Assembly: GCF_042646425.1 (NCBI RefSeq)
Contig: NZ_JBHRTR010000035.1
Coordinates: 23,349-87,348 of the forward strand
Source of the DNA: Marinibaculum pumilum
GTDB lineage: Bacteria; Pseudomonadota; Alphaproteobacteria; Ferrovibrionales; Ferrovibrionaceae
DNA length: 64,000 nt
Direction of reading: 5' to 3'
A model generated the notes under the pieces. It was given only the letters and a program-made list of their open reading frames with translations, made no database searches and had not been told where the DNA came from. Position 1 is the stretch's first letter; the number at the start of each line of letters is the position of its first letter. Positions 44,091-52,380 of this stretch are shown here, one piece after another. Position numbers and translations under genes: made by a program.

Positions 44091-45560
44091 ATGAAGCGGC
44101 GTAGATCGCCGACCTCGACAAGGGCGATCCGGACCGACTTTGCACGGCTGATGGTGGGCCTGGGCGGGCTGGCATTGCTGGGCCTCGGCGCCGGCGGTGC
44201 CGTTTCGGCAATCCACATGGACGGCACGCCCGTGACGCCGCCGCGGTTTTCCGAACGGCCGCTGCCGGTGGACCCGGATGTCCGCATGGCCACCCCGGCA
44301 CCGCAGGACAGCCTCCCGGTGCCGGAGGCGCAGGGCGGGGGCACGGTGCAGGCCAGGGCGGCGCACCTGCCGGCACCGGCCGTTGCAGATGCCGATGCGG
44401 ATCCCGGCCAGCCGGCCATCGCGGCCGGTGACCCCACCGCCGCGGCGCCAGCTTCCGCGAATGCGACCGCCGCCCTGACCGTCGGCGTCCATGCCGCGAC
44501 CGACGACATCCTGCCCGCCGGACCCGCGCCGCTGCCGGGGGCGCCCGCCGCCGATGCGGCCGGCGAGGTGCCGGACCCGCGCCGCGTGGATCGTGAGATC
44601 GCGCCGTACCGGCTCGATGCCGACCCGCCGGCGCCATTCCGCCTGGCGTCCCTGCTGCTGCAGCCGGAGAGCCTTGTTCCCGGATATGGCGTCGAAACGC
44701 CGGGCGGGGACCGGCACTGGCGCCGCACCGAAGACCTTCTCGCGGCCTTTGGCGATGCCGACTACGACCTGCGACGGATCCGGGCCGGGGAAAGCGGGGT
44801 GCCGCGCATCTTCGTGGGCGCCCTGCCGGAGGACCTGCGGTCGATCCGCCACCCGGAGCGGCGAAAACGCACCTTCATCAAGACCGTCCTGCCGCTGGTC
44901 CTGCGTGCCAACCAGGAGGTGCTGGCGGATCGCCGGCGGCTCCAGGGGCTGGTCGGGCGCCTGGAGGCGGGCACGCCTCTGAACGGCGAACAGCAGGGCT
45001 GGCTGTCGACGCTGGCCGACCGCTATGGCGGCTCGGCCGACGATCCGGCGGAGCTGCTGCGACGGGTCGATATCGTCCCCGTCTCCCTGGCGCTTGCCCA
45101 GGCGGCGGAGGAATCCGGCTGGGGCACCTCGCGGTTCGCCCGCCAGGGCAATGCGGTCTTCGGGCAATGGACGTGGGATACAGAGGCCGGGATCGTGCCG
45201 CGCGACCGGCCGCGGGGCCGAAGCCATCTGGTCCGGAAGTTCCCGGCACTGCAGCAGTCCGTGTCGGCCTATATCGACAATCTGAACAGCAATCCGGCCT
45301 ATGCCTCCTTCCGCAAGGCGCGTGCCGGCCAGCGTTCGAAAGGCGCCGCCGATGCCGCCGCGGAGGCCCATGCCCTGGACGGCTACGCGCTGGCCGGCCA
45401 TATGAGCGCCTATTCGGAGCGCGGCGCCGCCTATGTGCGCACCCTGCGCACGATCATCGGCCATAACGACCTGCAGGCGTTCGATTCGGCGCGGCTGTCG
45501 GACACGATCCGGCCCTGGACCACGCAGCTTGCCGGCGATGCCCTGCGCAGCGTGTTCTGA
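44091..45560 (+). CDS. Bax-like glucosaminidase domain protein, membrane anchored
   Basis: Probable peptidoglycan hydrolase of the N-acetylglucosaminidase type. The 489-residue protein has one N-terminal membrane helix (LMVGLGGLALLGLGAGGAV, residues about 20-40), then about 170 residues of Ala/Pro-rich linker. The C-terminal Bax-like domain includes LPEDLRSIRHPERRKRTFIK, TVLPLVLRANQEVL, VPVSLALAQAAEESGWGTSRF (catalytic Glu region) and NAVFGQWTWD. The ATG at 44091 was chosen because it gives a basic n-region before the helix. It is convergent with the deacetylase gene. Confidence 0.88.
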   Translation: MKRRRSPTSTRAIRTDFARLMVGLGGLALLGLGAGGAVSAIHMDGTPVTPPRFSERPLPVDPDVRMATPAPQDSLPVPEAQGGGTVQARAAHLPAPAVADADADPGQPAIAAGDPTAAAPASANATAALTVGVHAATDDILPAGPAPLPGAPAADAAGEVPDPRRVDREIAPYRLDADPPAPFRLASLLLQPESLVPGYGVETPGGDRHWRRTEDLLAAFGDADYDLRRIRAGESGVPRIFVGALPEDLRSIRHPERRKRTFIKTVLPLVLRANQEVLADRRRLQGLVGRLEAGTPLNGEQQGWLSTLADRYGGSADDPAELLRRVDIVPVSLALAQAAEESGWGTSRFARQGNAVFGQWTWDTEAGIVPRDRPRGRSHLVRKFPALQQSVSAYIDNLNSNPAYASFRKARAGQRSKGAADAAAEAHALDGYALAGHMSAYSERGAAYVRTLRTIIGHNDLQAFDSARLSDTIRPWTTQLAGDALRSVF

Positions 45561-45596
45561 ACGCGGCCAGTCCCGAAGGCGACCGTGCCTGCCGTC

Positions 45597-46751
45597 CTAG
45601 CGGCCTTCCGCCAGCGTTGGCGGTGGCCCGGCCGGCACCTGCAACTGCATCCCGAACCAGCGCCAGCGGCCTGCGCCTGCGCCGGCGGCCGGCAGGGTGC
45701 AGTTGATGCGGGTCCGTCCCGGCGGCAGGGGCCCGGGCAGCATGACCTCGAAGCGGCGCGGTCCGATCGGGCGCAGCGGGACCGGTCCCGTGACGTGCGA
45801 GGCATAGCATGCCAGGCCGTCCAGCGGCCCGAGGCCGGCGGCAAGGGTGAACCGCAGCCGGGGCGGGTTGGCGCCCGTCACCACCGGATCGAACGGTTCC
45901 AGGTCCGTCAGCGGCAGGGGCAGCGCATTGGTCACCAGCGCGAACCGGTCCGGCGTGCCATAGCGCTCGTTGATCGGGAAGCGCGGCAAGGTCAGCAGGT
46001 CGCCGCCGGCCCAGGCCACCCCCGACTGCTGCCCGAAGGCGGCGGTGAACCCGGCGTCGCCGACGAGCTTGCGCACCGGCGGGCTCCATTCGCCGTAGGG
46101 ATAGGCGAACAGCGCCGGGGCGGCGCCCAGGCGGTCGGAGAGGATCGCCTGGGCGTCCAGGACCTGGCGGCGCAGTGCCGCATCGTCCATCCCGGCCAGA
46201 TGGCGATGGCTCAGGCTGTGATTGCCGATCGCGACGCCTTCCGCGGCCAACCGCTCCAGCGCCGCCCAGCCCAGGAAGGCATGCCCCGGCCGATCCGCCG
46301 CGTCGGGGGATACGAACAGGGTGACGGGGAAGCCGGCGGCCCGGAAACGGGGCCAGGCCGTCTCGGCAAAGGTCCGGCTGCCATCGTCCACGGTGATGCC
46401 GACCGTCCGCGGCGGCAGCTTGTGTCCGGCGCGCAGGGCGGCGGCGATTTCCGCCACAGGCAGGACCCGGTGCCCGCCGGCCTGCAGCGCGGCGATCTGG
46501 GCGTCGAGCTGCGCCACCCGCACATTGGTCTCCGGATGGCCTGCCCCGCCGAAGCGATGGTACAGCAGGATGACGGCATGAACGGCGTCCGCCGGCTGCT
46601 TCGCCGTGCCAGGAATCGCTGCCGCGCCGGCGGGCGGGGCCAAGGCCAGGGCCGCGGCGCCGGTGCCGAAGCGTGCACATTCTTTCAGGAACCGGCGGCG
46701 GCCCGATGCCGGGGCGCGATGCCGGCTTTCCTGTCGGGGCGAGGAAATCAT
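45597..46751 (-). CDS. Exported polysaccharide deacetylase family protein
   Basis: NodB-fold carbohydrate esterase. The 384-residue protein has a twin-arginine-like signal (RRRFLKECARFGTGAAALAL), then the deacetylase domain with GITVDDGSRTF (metal Asp and catalytic Asp), the His motif GNHSLSHRHLAG and FAYPYGEWS. The C-terminal 120 residues are a beta-rich extra domain. The ATG at 46751 is favoured over a TTG five codons upstream. Peptidoglycan or an exopolysaccharide could be the substrate. Its neighbour is a glucosaminidase, which suggests cell-wall work but does not prove it. Confidence 0.88.
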   Translation of the reverse strand: MISSPRQESRHRAPASGRRRFLKECARFGTGAAALALAPPAGAAAIPGTAKQPADAVHAVILLYHRFGGAGHPETNVRVAQLDAQIAALQAGGHRVLPVAEIAAALRAGHKLPPRTVGITVDDGSRTFAETAWPRFRAAGFPVTLFVSPDAADRPGHAFLGWAALERLAAEGVAIGNHSLSHRHLAGMDDAALRRQVLDAQAILSDRLGAAPALFAYPYGEWSPPVRKLVGDAGFTAAFGQQSGVAWAGGDLLTLPRFPINERYGTPDRFALVTNALPLPLTDLEPFDPVVTGANPPRLRFTLAAGLGPLDGLACYASHVTGPVPLRPIGPRRFEVMLPGPLPPGRTRINCTLPAAGAGAGRWRWFGMQLQVPAGPPPTLAEGR

Positions 46752-46899
46752 GTCGAAGCCACGCAATGATTAGGGTCCAGCTGCCGCGCCGTCCTGCGGC
46801 ACGCCGCGACAATACCTGTCGGGGCGGACATGTTCCGGCGACGGACGCCGGCCCGCCCGCTTCCTTATCGCGCCGCCTGCCGTGCGGGGGAACCCCGTC

Positions 46900-47583
46900 A
46901 TGACGGTGCTGGCGATCGATACCGCCTTCGCCGCCTGTCAGGTGGCCCTTCTATCTGCCGAAGGCGAGCTGCTGTACCGGGAAAGCAGAGCGATGCAGCG
47001 GGGCCAGGCGGAAGTCCTGCCCGCCATCCTGCAGGCGGCCTTCGCGGCCGCGGGCTGCCGCCCCGCGGCGCTCGGGCTGGTCGCCGTCAGCATCGGCCCC
47101 GGCAGTTTCACCGGCGTCCGGGTCGGCGTCGCCGCGGCCCGCGGTCTCGCCCTGGTGGCGGGCTGCGACGTGGTGGGGATCACCACCCTGGAAGCCCTGG
47201 CGGCGATGGCCCCGGCGGATGCGCTTCAGTGCGGTGCGGCGGGGCTGGCCGTGATCTCCGCCCGCCGTGGCCAGGTCTACGCCCAGCCCTTCCGTGCCGC
47301 GCCCCGCCCGCGCGACCTGGGCCCGCCGCAGGTCGCCGACCTGCACGGCCTGGACCCCCTGCCCGGCGCCGGCGGGCCGCTGGCATGGGCCGTCGGCGAC
47401 GCGGCCGCGGATGCCGTCGTGGCCGGCCTGGCGACCCACCTGGTGCCCGACAGCGAACTGCCCGCGCCGGAGAGCCTGGCGCGCCTGGCGATGGCGGATC
47501 GTGAGGCCGGGCAGCTTCGGCCGGCGCTGCCGCTCTATGTCCGGGGGCCTGGCGCCGCTCTGCCGGGCGACGCGCCGGCGTGA
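46900..47583 (+). CDS. tsaB: tRNA threonylcarbamoyladenosine biosynthesis protein TsaB
   Basis: Partner of TsaD in making the t6A37 modification of tRNAs that read ANN codons. The 227-residue ASKHA-fold protein has MTVLAIDTAFAACQVAL, the SIGPGSFTGVRVGVAAARGLAL segment and VISARRGQVYAQPF. It is followed by rimI with a four-base overlap (GTGA), the typical tsaB-rimI pair. A GTG at 46882 is an alternative start. Confidence 0.96.
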   Translation: MTVLAIDTAFAACQVALLSAEGELLYRESRAMQRGQAEVLPAILQAAFAAAGCRPAALGLVAVSIGPGSFTGVRVGVAAARGLALVAGCDVVGITTLEALAAMAPADALQCGAAGLAVISARRGQVYAQPFRAAPRPRDLGPPQVADLHGLDPLPGAGGPLAWAVGDAAADAVVAGLATHLVPDSELPAPESLARLAMADREAGQLRPALPLYVRGPGAALPGDAPA

Positions 47584-48065
47584 CCGGCGTGACTGCGACG
47601 GCCGGCGGACTGGTCGTGGCCGGGGTCGGTGATGCGTCTGCCCTGGCGGCGCTCCATGCGGCGGCATTCGCCGCCGCCGCGCGCTGGCCGGCGGCGGAGA
47701 TCGAGGCGCTTCTGCGGTTGGAGACCGTGACCGGCCTCCTCGACCACAGCGGCCCGCCGGCGAAGGGCTTCGTGCTGTTCAGCCAGGTGGCGGAAGAAGC
47801 GGAGATCCTGACCCTTGCCGTCGACCCGGCATATCGCCGCCAGGGACTTGGCCTTTGTCTTGTCGCTGGCGCCACGGCGGTGGCGACATCGCGCGGTGCC
47901 GCGCGCCTGCTGCTGGAGGTCGGGGAAGGCAATGCGGCGGCGCGGGCGCTGTATGACCGGGCCGGCTTCCGGCAGGTCGGGCGGCGGCCGGGCTACTACA
48001 CGGCGGGGACGCAGCGGGACGACGCTCTTGTGCTGGAACTTCGCCTTCCAGTAGCGAAAGACTAA
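47580..48065 (+). CDS. rimI: GNAT family N-acetyltransferase, RimI-like
   Basis: Probable acetyltransferase of ribosomal protein S18 alanine or related N-termini. The 161-residue protein has EAEILTLAVDPAYRRQGLGL (acetyl-CoA loop, with RRQGLG in place of the usual R/Q-x2-G-x-G/A), then LLLEVGEGNAAARALYDRAGF and a C-terminal RPGYYTAGTQRDDALVLEL, a RimI feature. Translation starts at GTG at 47580, overlapping the tsaB stop. Assignment as rimI rests on domain and on position after tsaB. Confidence 0.9.
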   Translation: MTGVTATAGGLVVAGVGDASALAALHAAAFAAAARWPAAEIEALLRLETVTGLLDHSGPPAKGFVLFSQVAEEAEILTLAVDPAYRRQGLGLCLVAGATAVATSRGAARLLLEVGEGNAAARALYDRAGFRQVGRRPGYYTAGTQRDDALVLELRLPVAKD

Positions 48066-48151
48066 TCCGGCGAATGCGAATCGCTGTCACGACTGCCGGG
48101 ATGTGTTGCAACAGCGAAACCCTGAACACATTTTTCCGTGCTACTATGGAG

Positions 48152-48168
48152 AAATAGGTTGCCTATTT
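48152..48168. promoter_or_regulatory. Inverted repeat upstream of mucR (operator candidate)
   Basis: AAATAGG-TTG-CCTATTT is a perfect 7-bp inverted repeat, 73 bases before the mucR ATG and a few bases past a TACTAT (48142-48147) that could be a -10 box. The region is unusually AT-rich for this genome. MucR proteins are known to bind AT-rich DNA and repress their own genes, so autoregulation is plausible but not shown. Confidence 0.5.
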
Positions 48169-48241
48169 GCGAATATTACACAATCTTTCTCCCCATCTGT
48201 TCCGGCAGGTTGCCGGTAATGCACCAGGAGACGAGCGAAGC

Positions 48242-48658
48242 ATGACGGAGAAGGTTGAGAAGGGAAAACTGCTGGCATTGACGGCCGAAATCGTGGCCTC
48301 GCATGTTGGCAACAACCGTGTGGACTCCGCAGAACTTCCGCAGATCATTCAGCAGGTCTTTTCGAGCCTGAGCTCCGTCGATGGTGCGCCGGCGCGTCCG
48401 GAACGGCCCCAGCCGGCCGTTCCGATCAAGAAGTCGGTCACGCCGGACTACATCATCTGCCTGGAGGACGGACAGAAACTGAAGATGCTGAAGCGGCATC
48501 TGAAGACTGCCTACAATATGTCTCCGGAAGAATATCGCGAGCGGTGGGGCCTGCCGGCCGACTATCCGATGGTCGCGCCGAACTATGCATCCCAGCGCCG
48601 CGAACTCGCGAAGAAGATCGGCCTCGGGACGAGCCGCCGCAAGCGCCGGCGCAGCTGA
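48242..48658 (+). CDS. mucR: MucR/Ros family transcriptional regulator
   Basis: Zinc-finger-type DNA-binding protein typical of alphaproteobacteria, controlling exopolysaccharide, motility or cell-cycle genes. The 138-residue protein has the N-terminal LTAEIVASHVGNNRVDSAEL (oligomerisation region) and the core DYIICLEDGQKLKMLKRHLK. This is followed by MSPEEYRERWGLPADYPMVA and APNYASQRRELAKKIGLG. The tail is basic. The ATG at 48242 follows AGGAGACGAGCG. An AT-rich upstream region with an inverted repeat may be its operator. Confidence 0.96.
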   Translation: MTEKVEKGKLLALTAEIVASHVGNNRVDSAELPQIIQQVFSSLSSVDGAPARPERPQPAVPIKKSVTPDYIICLEDGQKLKMLKRHLKTAYNMSPEEYRERWGLPADYPMVAPNYASQRRELAKKIGLGTSRRKRRRS

Positions 48659-49009
48659 CGAAGCGCGGCGGGCCAGCCGGCTGCCGGCAGCAGGTCGTCG
48701 GCGGGGGTCGGCTGGCCGGCCGCTGCGCTTTGCCTTGCCTGACCGGGTGCACCATATTGGAGTGGTCCGATGACGGACCCGCTCCTGTCGGTGCGGGAGC
48801 GGCCGGAAGACGATGATTCGAAACTGAACGGGGACGCTGGCGGCAGTTGGTCGCAAGGGTCGCGGTTCGCAGGCGGCAGGCTCGGATCGCCGCTTCCGAT
48901 GCCGCGGATGGGGAGGCCGTCCTGCCAACGCCCGTGCGCCGCAGCACGGGCGGGCGAGAGAGCGGCCCGCCGCCTCCTGTGCGGACAGCAGAGAGCCGGT
49001 TGGGAACGG
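48659..49009 (+). other. 351-base intergenic region, mucR to fur
   Basis: No convincing gene was found. TTTGCC at 48729-48734 and CCATAT at 48752-48757 are 17 bases apart and could be a promoter for the Fur-family gene, giving a long leader of about 250 bases. Open frames that cross the region are low-complexity and lack family features. Confidence 0.4.
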
Positions 49010-49438
49010 ATGCCAAATCGTTTGGAAAAGCTCTGCCTGGACAAGGGCATGCGGATGACGGGCCAGCGCCGGATCATCGCGCGGGTTCTGTCGCTGGCCG
49101 AAGATCACCCGGATGTCGAAGAACTCTACCGCCGTGCCTCGGAGGTCGATCCGAACATCAGCCTGGCCACCGTCTACCGGACCGTCCGTCTGTTCGAGGA
49201 GGCGGGGATCCTGCAGCGCCATGATTTCGGCGATGGCCGTGCCCGCTACGAGGAAACCCCCGAGGAGCATCACGACCACCTGATCGACATGCGCAGCGGC
49301 CGGGTGATCGAGTTTCACGACGATGAGGTCGAGGCCCTGCAGGAGAAGATTGCCGCGCGGCTCGGGTACCGGCTGATCGACCATCGGATGGAACTCTATG
49401 CGGTGCCGCTGGAGGACAAGGACAGGTCCGGTCGCTGA
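49010..49438 (+). CDS. Fur family transcriptional regulator
   Basis: Metal-responsive repressor. The 142-residue protein has the winged-helix segment MRMTGQRRIIARVLSLAEDHPDVEELYRRA, recognition helix region ISLATVYRTVRLFEEAGI, and the metal-site segments FGDGRARYEETPEEHHDHLI and RSGRVIEFHDDEVEALQ. The C-terminal Cys pairs of zinc-type Fur are absent, as in many alphaproteobacterial Fur/Mur proteins that respond to Fe or Mn. The metal cannot be assigned from sequence. The start at 49010 gives the usual short N-terminus before the helix. It sits between mucR and plsC. Confidence 0.93.
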   Translation: MPNRLEKLCLDKGMRMTGQRRIIARVLSLAEDHPDVEELYRRASEVDPNISLATVYRTVRLFEEAGILQRHDFGDGRARYEETPEEHHDHLIDMRSGRVIEFHDDEVEALQEKIAARLGYRLIDHRMELYAVPLEDKDRSGR

Positions 49439-49796
49439 CCCGGCAGGATTGACCTGGCGCGCTGTTTTCGGCTGCCTGCGGGTCCATGCCGCAGGGCGCC
49501 GACGCTTGATAAATCGGTCGGGGTGAAGGAAACTCCGGCTGTTTCACGGGGCGCCGCGGGGCCGCAATGACGGACCGCAGGCCGGCCGTGACCGTTCCCG
49601 GGCAGCCGGTCTGCCGGGACCCGGACCGCGCGCAGTCCCTGGTGCGGCGGCGCCGGAGCAACGAGTGGCCGTGCCGACCGGACCTCCGGTCGCCCGGGAC
49701 CAAGCGCCGCGATGCCGGGCCCATTGGCCGGCGATTGCGTCCGACATGATCGACAATTCGGGATGCCCCTTGCCGAGGGGCCGGTAGTCCTTGCTT
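49439..49796 (+). other. 358-base intergenic region, fur to plsC
   Basis: A hairpin CCTGCGG-N7-CCGCAGG lies at 49475-49495, 36 bases past the fur stop. It has no T tract, so it is at best a weak terminator. No promoter of good quality and no convincing gene was seen. Short open frames here have no recognisable features. Confidence 0.35.
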
Positions 49797-50801
49797 ATGG
49801 CCAATACCCGCGCCGCAATCGCAATTCTCCTGTTCCTGACCTGGACCATGGCGCTGCTGCCCGTGCAGGCGCTGGCCGTCCAGCTGCGCTGGCGCCAGAT
49901 GGCCGAAGCGGTGCCGATGCTCTACCACCGCGGCCTGGCCCGGATCCTGCGGATCAGGGTGCGGCGCGTCGGCGACATTTCACGCGACCGGCCGACCCTT
50001 TTCGTCTTCAACCATGTCTCCTGGCTGGACATCGTGGTGATCGACACCCTGTTCCCGGGCTGCTTCGTGGCGAAGTCGGACGTCGCCTCCTGGCCGATCT
50101 TCGGCCTGCTCGCCAAGCTGCAACGCACGGTCTTCGTGGAACGGCGGGCCTCGCGCTCCGCCGACAGCCGGGACGAGATGTCGGTGCGGCTGGAGCGCGG
50201 CGACAACCTGATCCTGTTCCCGGAAGGCACCTCCTCCGACGGGCTGGGGGTGCAGCCCTTCAAGAGCACCTTCTTCGCTCTGGCGGAGCGGGAGGTGAAC
50301 AGCCAGCCGTTGAAGGTGCAGCCGGTGTCCCTCAGCTATTGCCGCCTGAACGGCCTGCCGGTCGGGCGGACCTGGGCCTCCAATTTCGCCTGGATCGGCG
50401 ACCAGGACCTCGCGTCCCACCTCTGGCAGTTCCTGAAATCCGGGCCGTCCGAAGTGGTGGTGCAGTTCCACGATACCGTGACCATCGACGATTTCGGCTC
50501 CCGGAAGGCGCTCAGTGCGCATTGCCAGACGATCGTGGCGCGCGGTGTCTCCGACGCCCTGGCCGCGCGCGCCCCCTGGGCGCCGGGCAACGGGCCGAAG
50601 GCGGCGGGCAATCCGCTCAGCGGGCGCAGGCAGGCGCGGGTGCGACGCTTCCGGCGCCGGAAGCTGGCGCCGCGGCGTGCCGGCGCGGCCGCCCGTACGC
50701 CGGACGCGGGCAATGCACCGGCCGCCGGAACCGGGGCACCCGGAACCGGTCCCGCCGGCACCGGCGTATCCACCGGCGGCGGGGATGGCCGCCTCGCCTG
50801 A
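49797..50801 (+). CDS. plsC: 1-acyl-sn-glycerol-3-phosphate acyltransferase (PlsC type)
   Basis: Makes phosphatidic acid in the inner membrane. The 334-residue protein has an N-terminal membrane helix (AAIAILLFLTWTMALLPV), the catalytic HX4D motif in FNHVSWLD, the FVERRAS and FPEGTSSDGLG motifs, and a C-terminal basic, Pro/Ala/Gly-rich tail of about 70 residues that is longer than in most relatives. ATG at 49797 is preferred to TTG at 49791. It is upstream of miaB. Confidence 0.93.
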   Translation: MANTRAAIAILLFLTWTMALLPVQALAVQLRWRQMAEAVPMLYHRGLARILRIRVRRVGDISRDRPTLFVFNHVSWLDIVVIDTLFPGCFVAKSDVASWPIFGLLAKLQRTVFVERRASRSADSRDEMSVRLERGDNLILFPEGTSSDGLGVQPFKSTFFALAEREVNSQPLKVQPVSLSYCRLNGLPVGRTWASNFAWIGDQDLASHLWQFLKSGPSEVVVQFHDTVTIDDFGSRKALSAHCQTIVARGVSDALAARAPWAPGNGPKAAGNPLSGRRQARVRRFRRRKLAPRRAGAAARTPDAGNAPAAGTGAPGTGPAGTGVSTGGGDGRLA

Positions 50802-51013
50802 CCGGCTCCGGCGGGCGGACCCCCATCCCCCTCTCTGATGACCCGTCTCCCGCCGCCGGTCTTTCAATTGCGACGCCGCGCGCCCAGATGCTAGTTTCGA
50901 CGATGCGGCGCTGCGGCGCCGGTCATGCTATCGCCGGGCCTGCGGACCGCGGTACGGGCCGTCCGCCGAGACGACCGCGTGTGCGGCCAGAACTGCTGCG
51001 AGCCGGAGCTCCC

Positions 51014-52369
51014 TTGTCAAAAAGCTATGCCATCACGTCGTTCGGCTGTCAGATGAACGTCTATGACGCCGAACGCATGGCCGAGATACTCGAGGCCGAC
51101 GGCTGGCAGGCGGTCGCGGATGCGGAATCCGCCGACCTGGTTGTGCTGAACACCTGCCATATCCGCGAGAAGGCGGCGGAGAAGGTCTATTCCGAACTCG
51201 GCCGGCTGCGGGCGCTGGATCGCGACCAAGGCCGACGGCGGCAGGTCGCGGTCACCGGTTGCGTCGCCCAGGCCGAGGGCGAGGAAATCCCCCGCCGGGC
51301 GCCTAATGTCGACCTCGTGATCGGGCCGCAGGCCTATCACAGGCTGCCGGAACTGCTCGGCGCGGCGGCGCACCGGGCGGGATCCGGACACGCGGTGGCG
51401 ACCGAGTTCGCGGCGGAAGCGAAGTTCGGTTCTGCCCGCGTGGCCCGCGGCGCGGGTGCGACTGGTACCGCCTTCCTGACCGTGCAGGAAGGCTGCGACA
51501 AGTTCTGCAGCTTCTGCGTGGTGCCCTATACCCGCGGCGCGGAATATTCCCGCCCGGCCGCCGACATCCTGGCCGAGGCACGGCGCCTGGTTGCGGCCGG
51601 CGCGCTGGAGCTGACCCTGCTGGGGCAGAACGTCAATGCCTATCACGGCGCGGCGCCCGATGGCGGGGAGTGGAGCCTGGCGCGGCTGCTCGCCGCGCTG
51701 GCGGAGCTGCCCGGGCTGGAACGCCTGCGCTACACCACCTCCCATCCGCTGGAAGTGACCCCCGATCTGGTGGCCGCCCATCGCGACCTGCCGCAGCTGA
51801 TGCCCTATCTGCACCTGCCGGTGCAGTCCGGCAGCGACGCCGTGCTGCAGGCGATGAACCGGCGGCATCGTGCCGACGACTATCTCCGCCTGGTGGCGGA
51901 CCTGCGTGCGGCCCGTCCCGATCTGGCGATGTCCGGCGATTTCATCGTCGGCTTTCCCGGCGAAAGCGACGCGGATTTCGCAGCGACCCTCGACCTTGTG
52001 CGGGCGGTGGGCTATGCGCAGGCCTATTCCTTCAAGTACAGCCCGCGTCCCGGCACCCCGGCGGCGGAACGCGAGGACGCGGTGCCGGAACCGGTGAAGG
52101 CGGAACGCCTGGCGGCCCTGCAGGCCCTGCTGCAGGAGCAGCAGCGCCGCTTCAACGAGGCCAGTGTCGGCCGCGTCCTGCCGGTCCTGCTTGAACGGCC
52201 GGGGCGCCGCCCGGGCCAGCGCGCGGGACGGACGCCGCAGATGCAGGCCATCCATGTCGACGCGGCGCAGGACCTGCCGCCGGGTCCGGTGATCAGCCGG
52301 GTCCGCATCACAGCCGCCCATGCCAACAGCGTGTCCGGGATGCCGGTCGACGCGGCGGCGGCAGCCTAG
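51014..52369 (+). CDS. miaB: tRNA-2-methylthio-N6-dimethylallyladenosine synthase MiaB
   Basis: Radical SAM methylthiotransferase acting on i6A37 of tRNAs. The 451-residue protein has the UPF0004 domain with three Cys (FGCQMN at C12, NTCHIR at C48, TGCVAQ), the radical SAM motif GCDKFCSFCVVPYTRG, and a C-terminal TRAM-like domain. No ATG lies near the N-terminus. The start is taken as TTG at 51014, preceded by GGAG and giving MSKSYAITSFGCQMN, the family start. phoH follows after 11 bases. Confidence 0.97.
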   Translation: MSKSYAITSFGCQMNVYDAERMAEILEADGWQAVADAESADLVVLNTCHIREKAAEKVYSELGRLRALDRDQGRRRQVAVTGCVAQAEGEEIPRRAPNVDLVIGPQAYHRLPELLGAAAHRAGSGHAVATEFAAEAKFGSARVARGAGATGTAFLTVQEGCDKFCSFCVVPYTRGAEYSRPAADILAEARRLVAAGALELTLLGQNVNAYHGAAPDGGEWSLARLLAALAELPGLERLRYTTSHPLEVTPDLVAAHRDLPQLMPYLHLPVQSGSDAVLQAMNRRHRADDYLRLVADLRAARPDLAMSGDFIVGFPGESDADFAATLDLVRAVGYAQAYSFKYSPRPGTPAAEREDAVPEPVKAERLAALQALLQEQQRRFNEASVGRVLPVLLERPGRRPGQRAGRTPQMQAIHVDAAQDLPPGPVISRVRITAAHANSVSGMPVDAAAAA

Positions 52370-52380
52370 GAGCCGGCCCG

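Noticed and set aside
41697..45464. Very long minus-strand open frame (over 1,200 codons) across several genes
   Set aside because: It is antisense to the NifU-like and Bax-like genes and out of frame with the cyclase. It arises because high GC makes stop codons rare. No domain is recognisable.
49567..49749. 60-codon open frame between fur and plsC
   Set aside because: Arg/Pro-rich composition typical of random GC-rich frames, no good ribosome binding site and no features.
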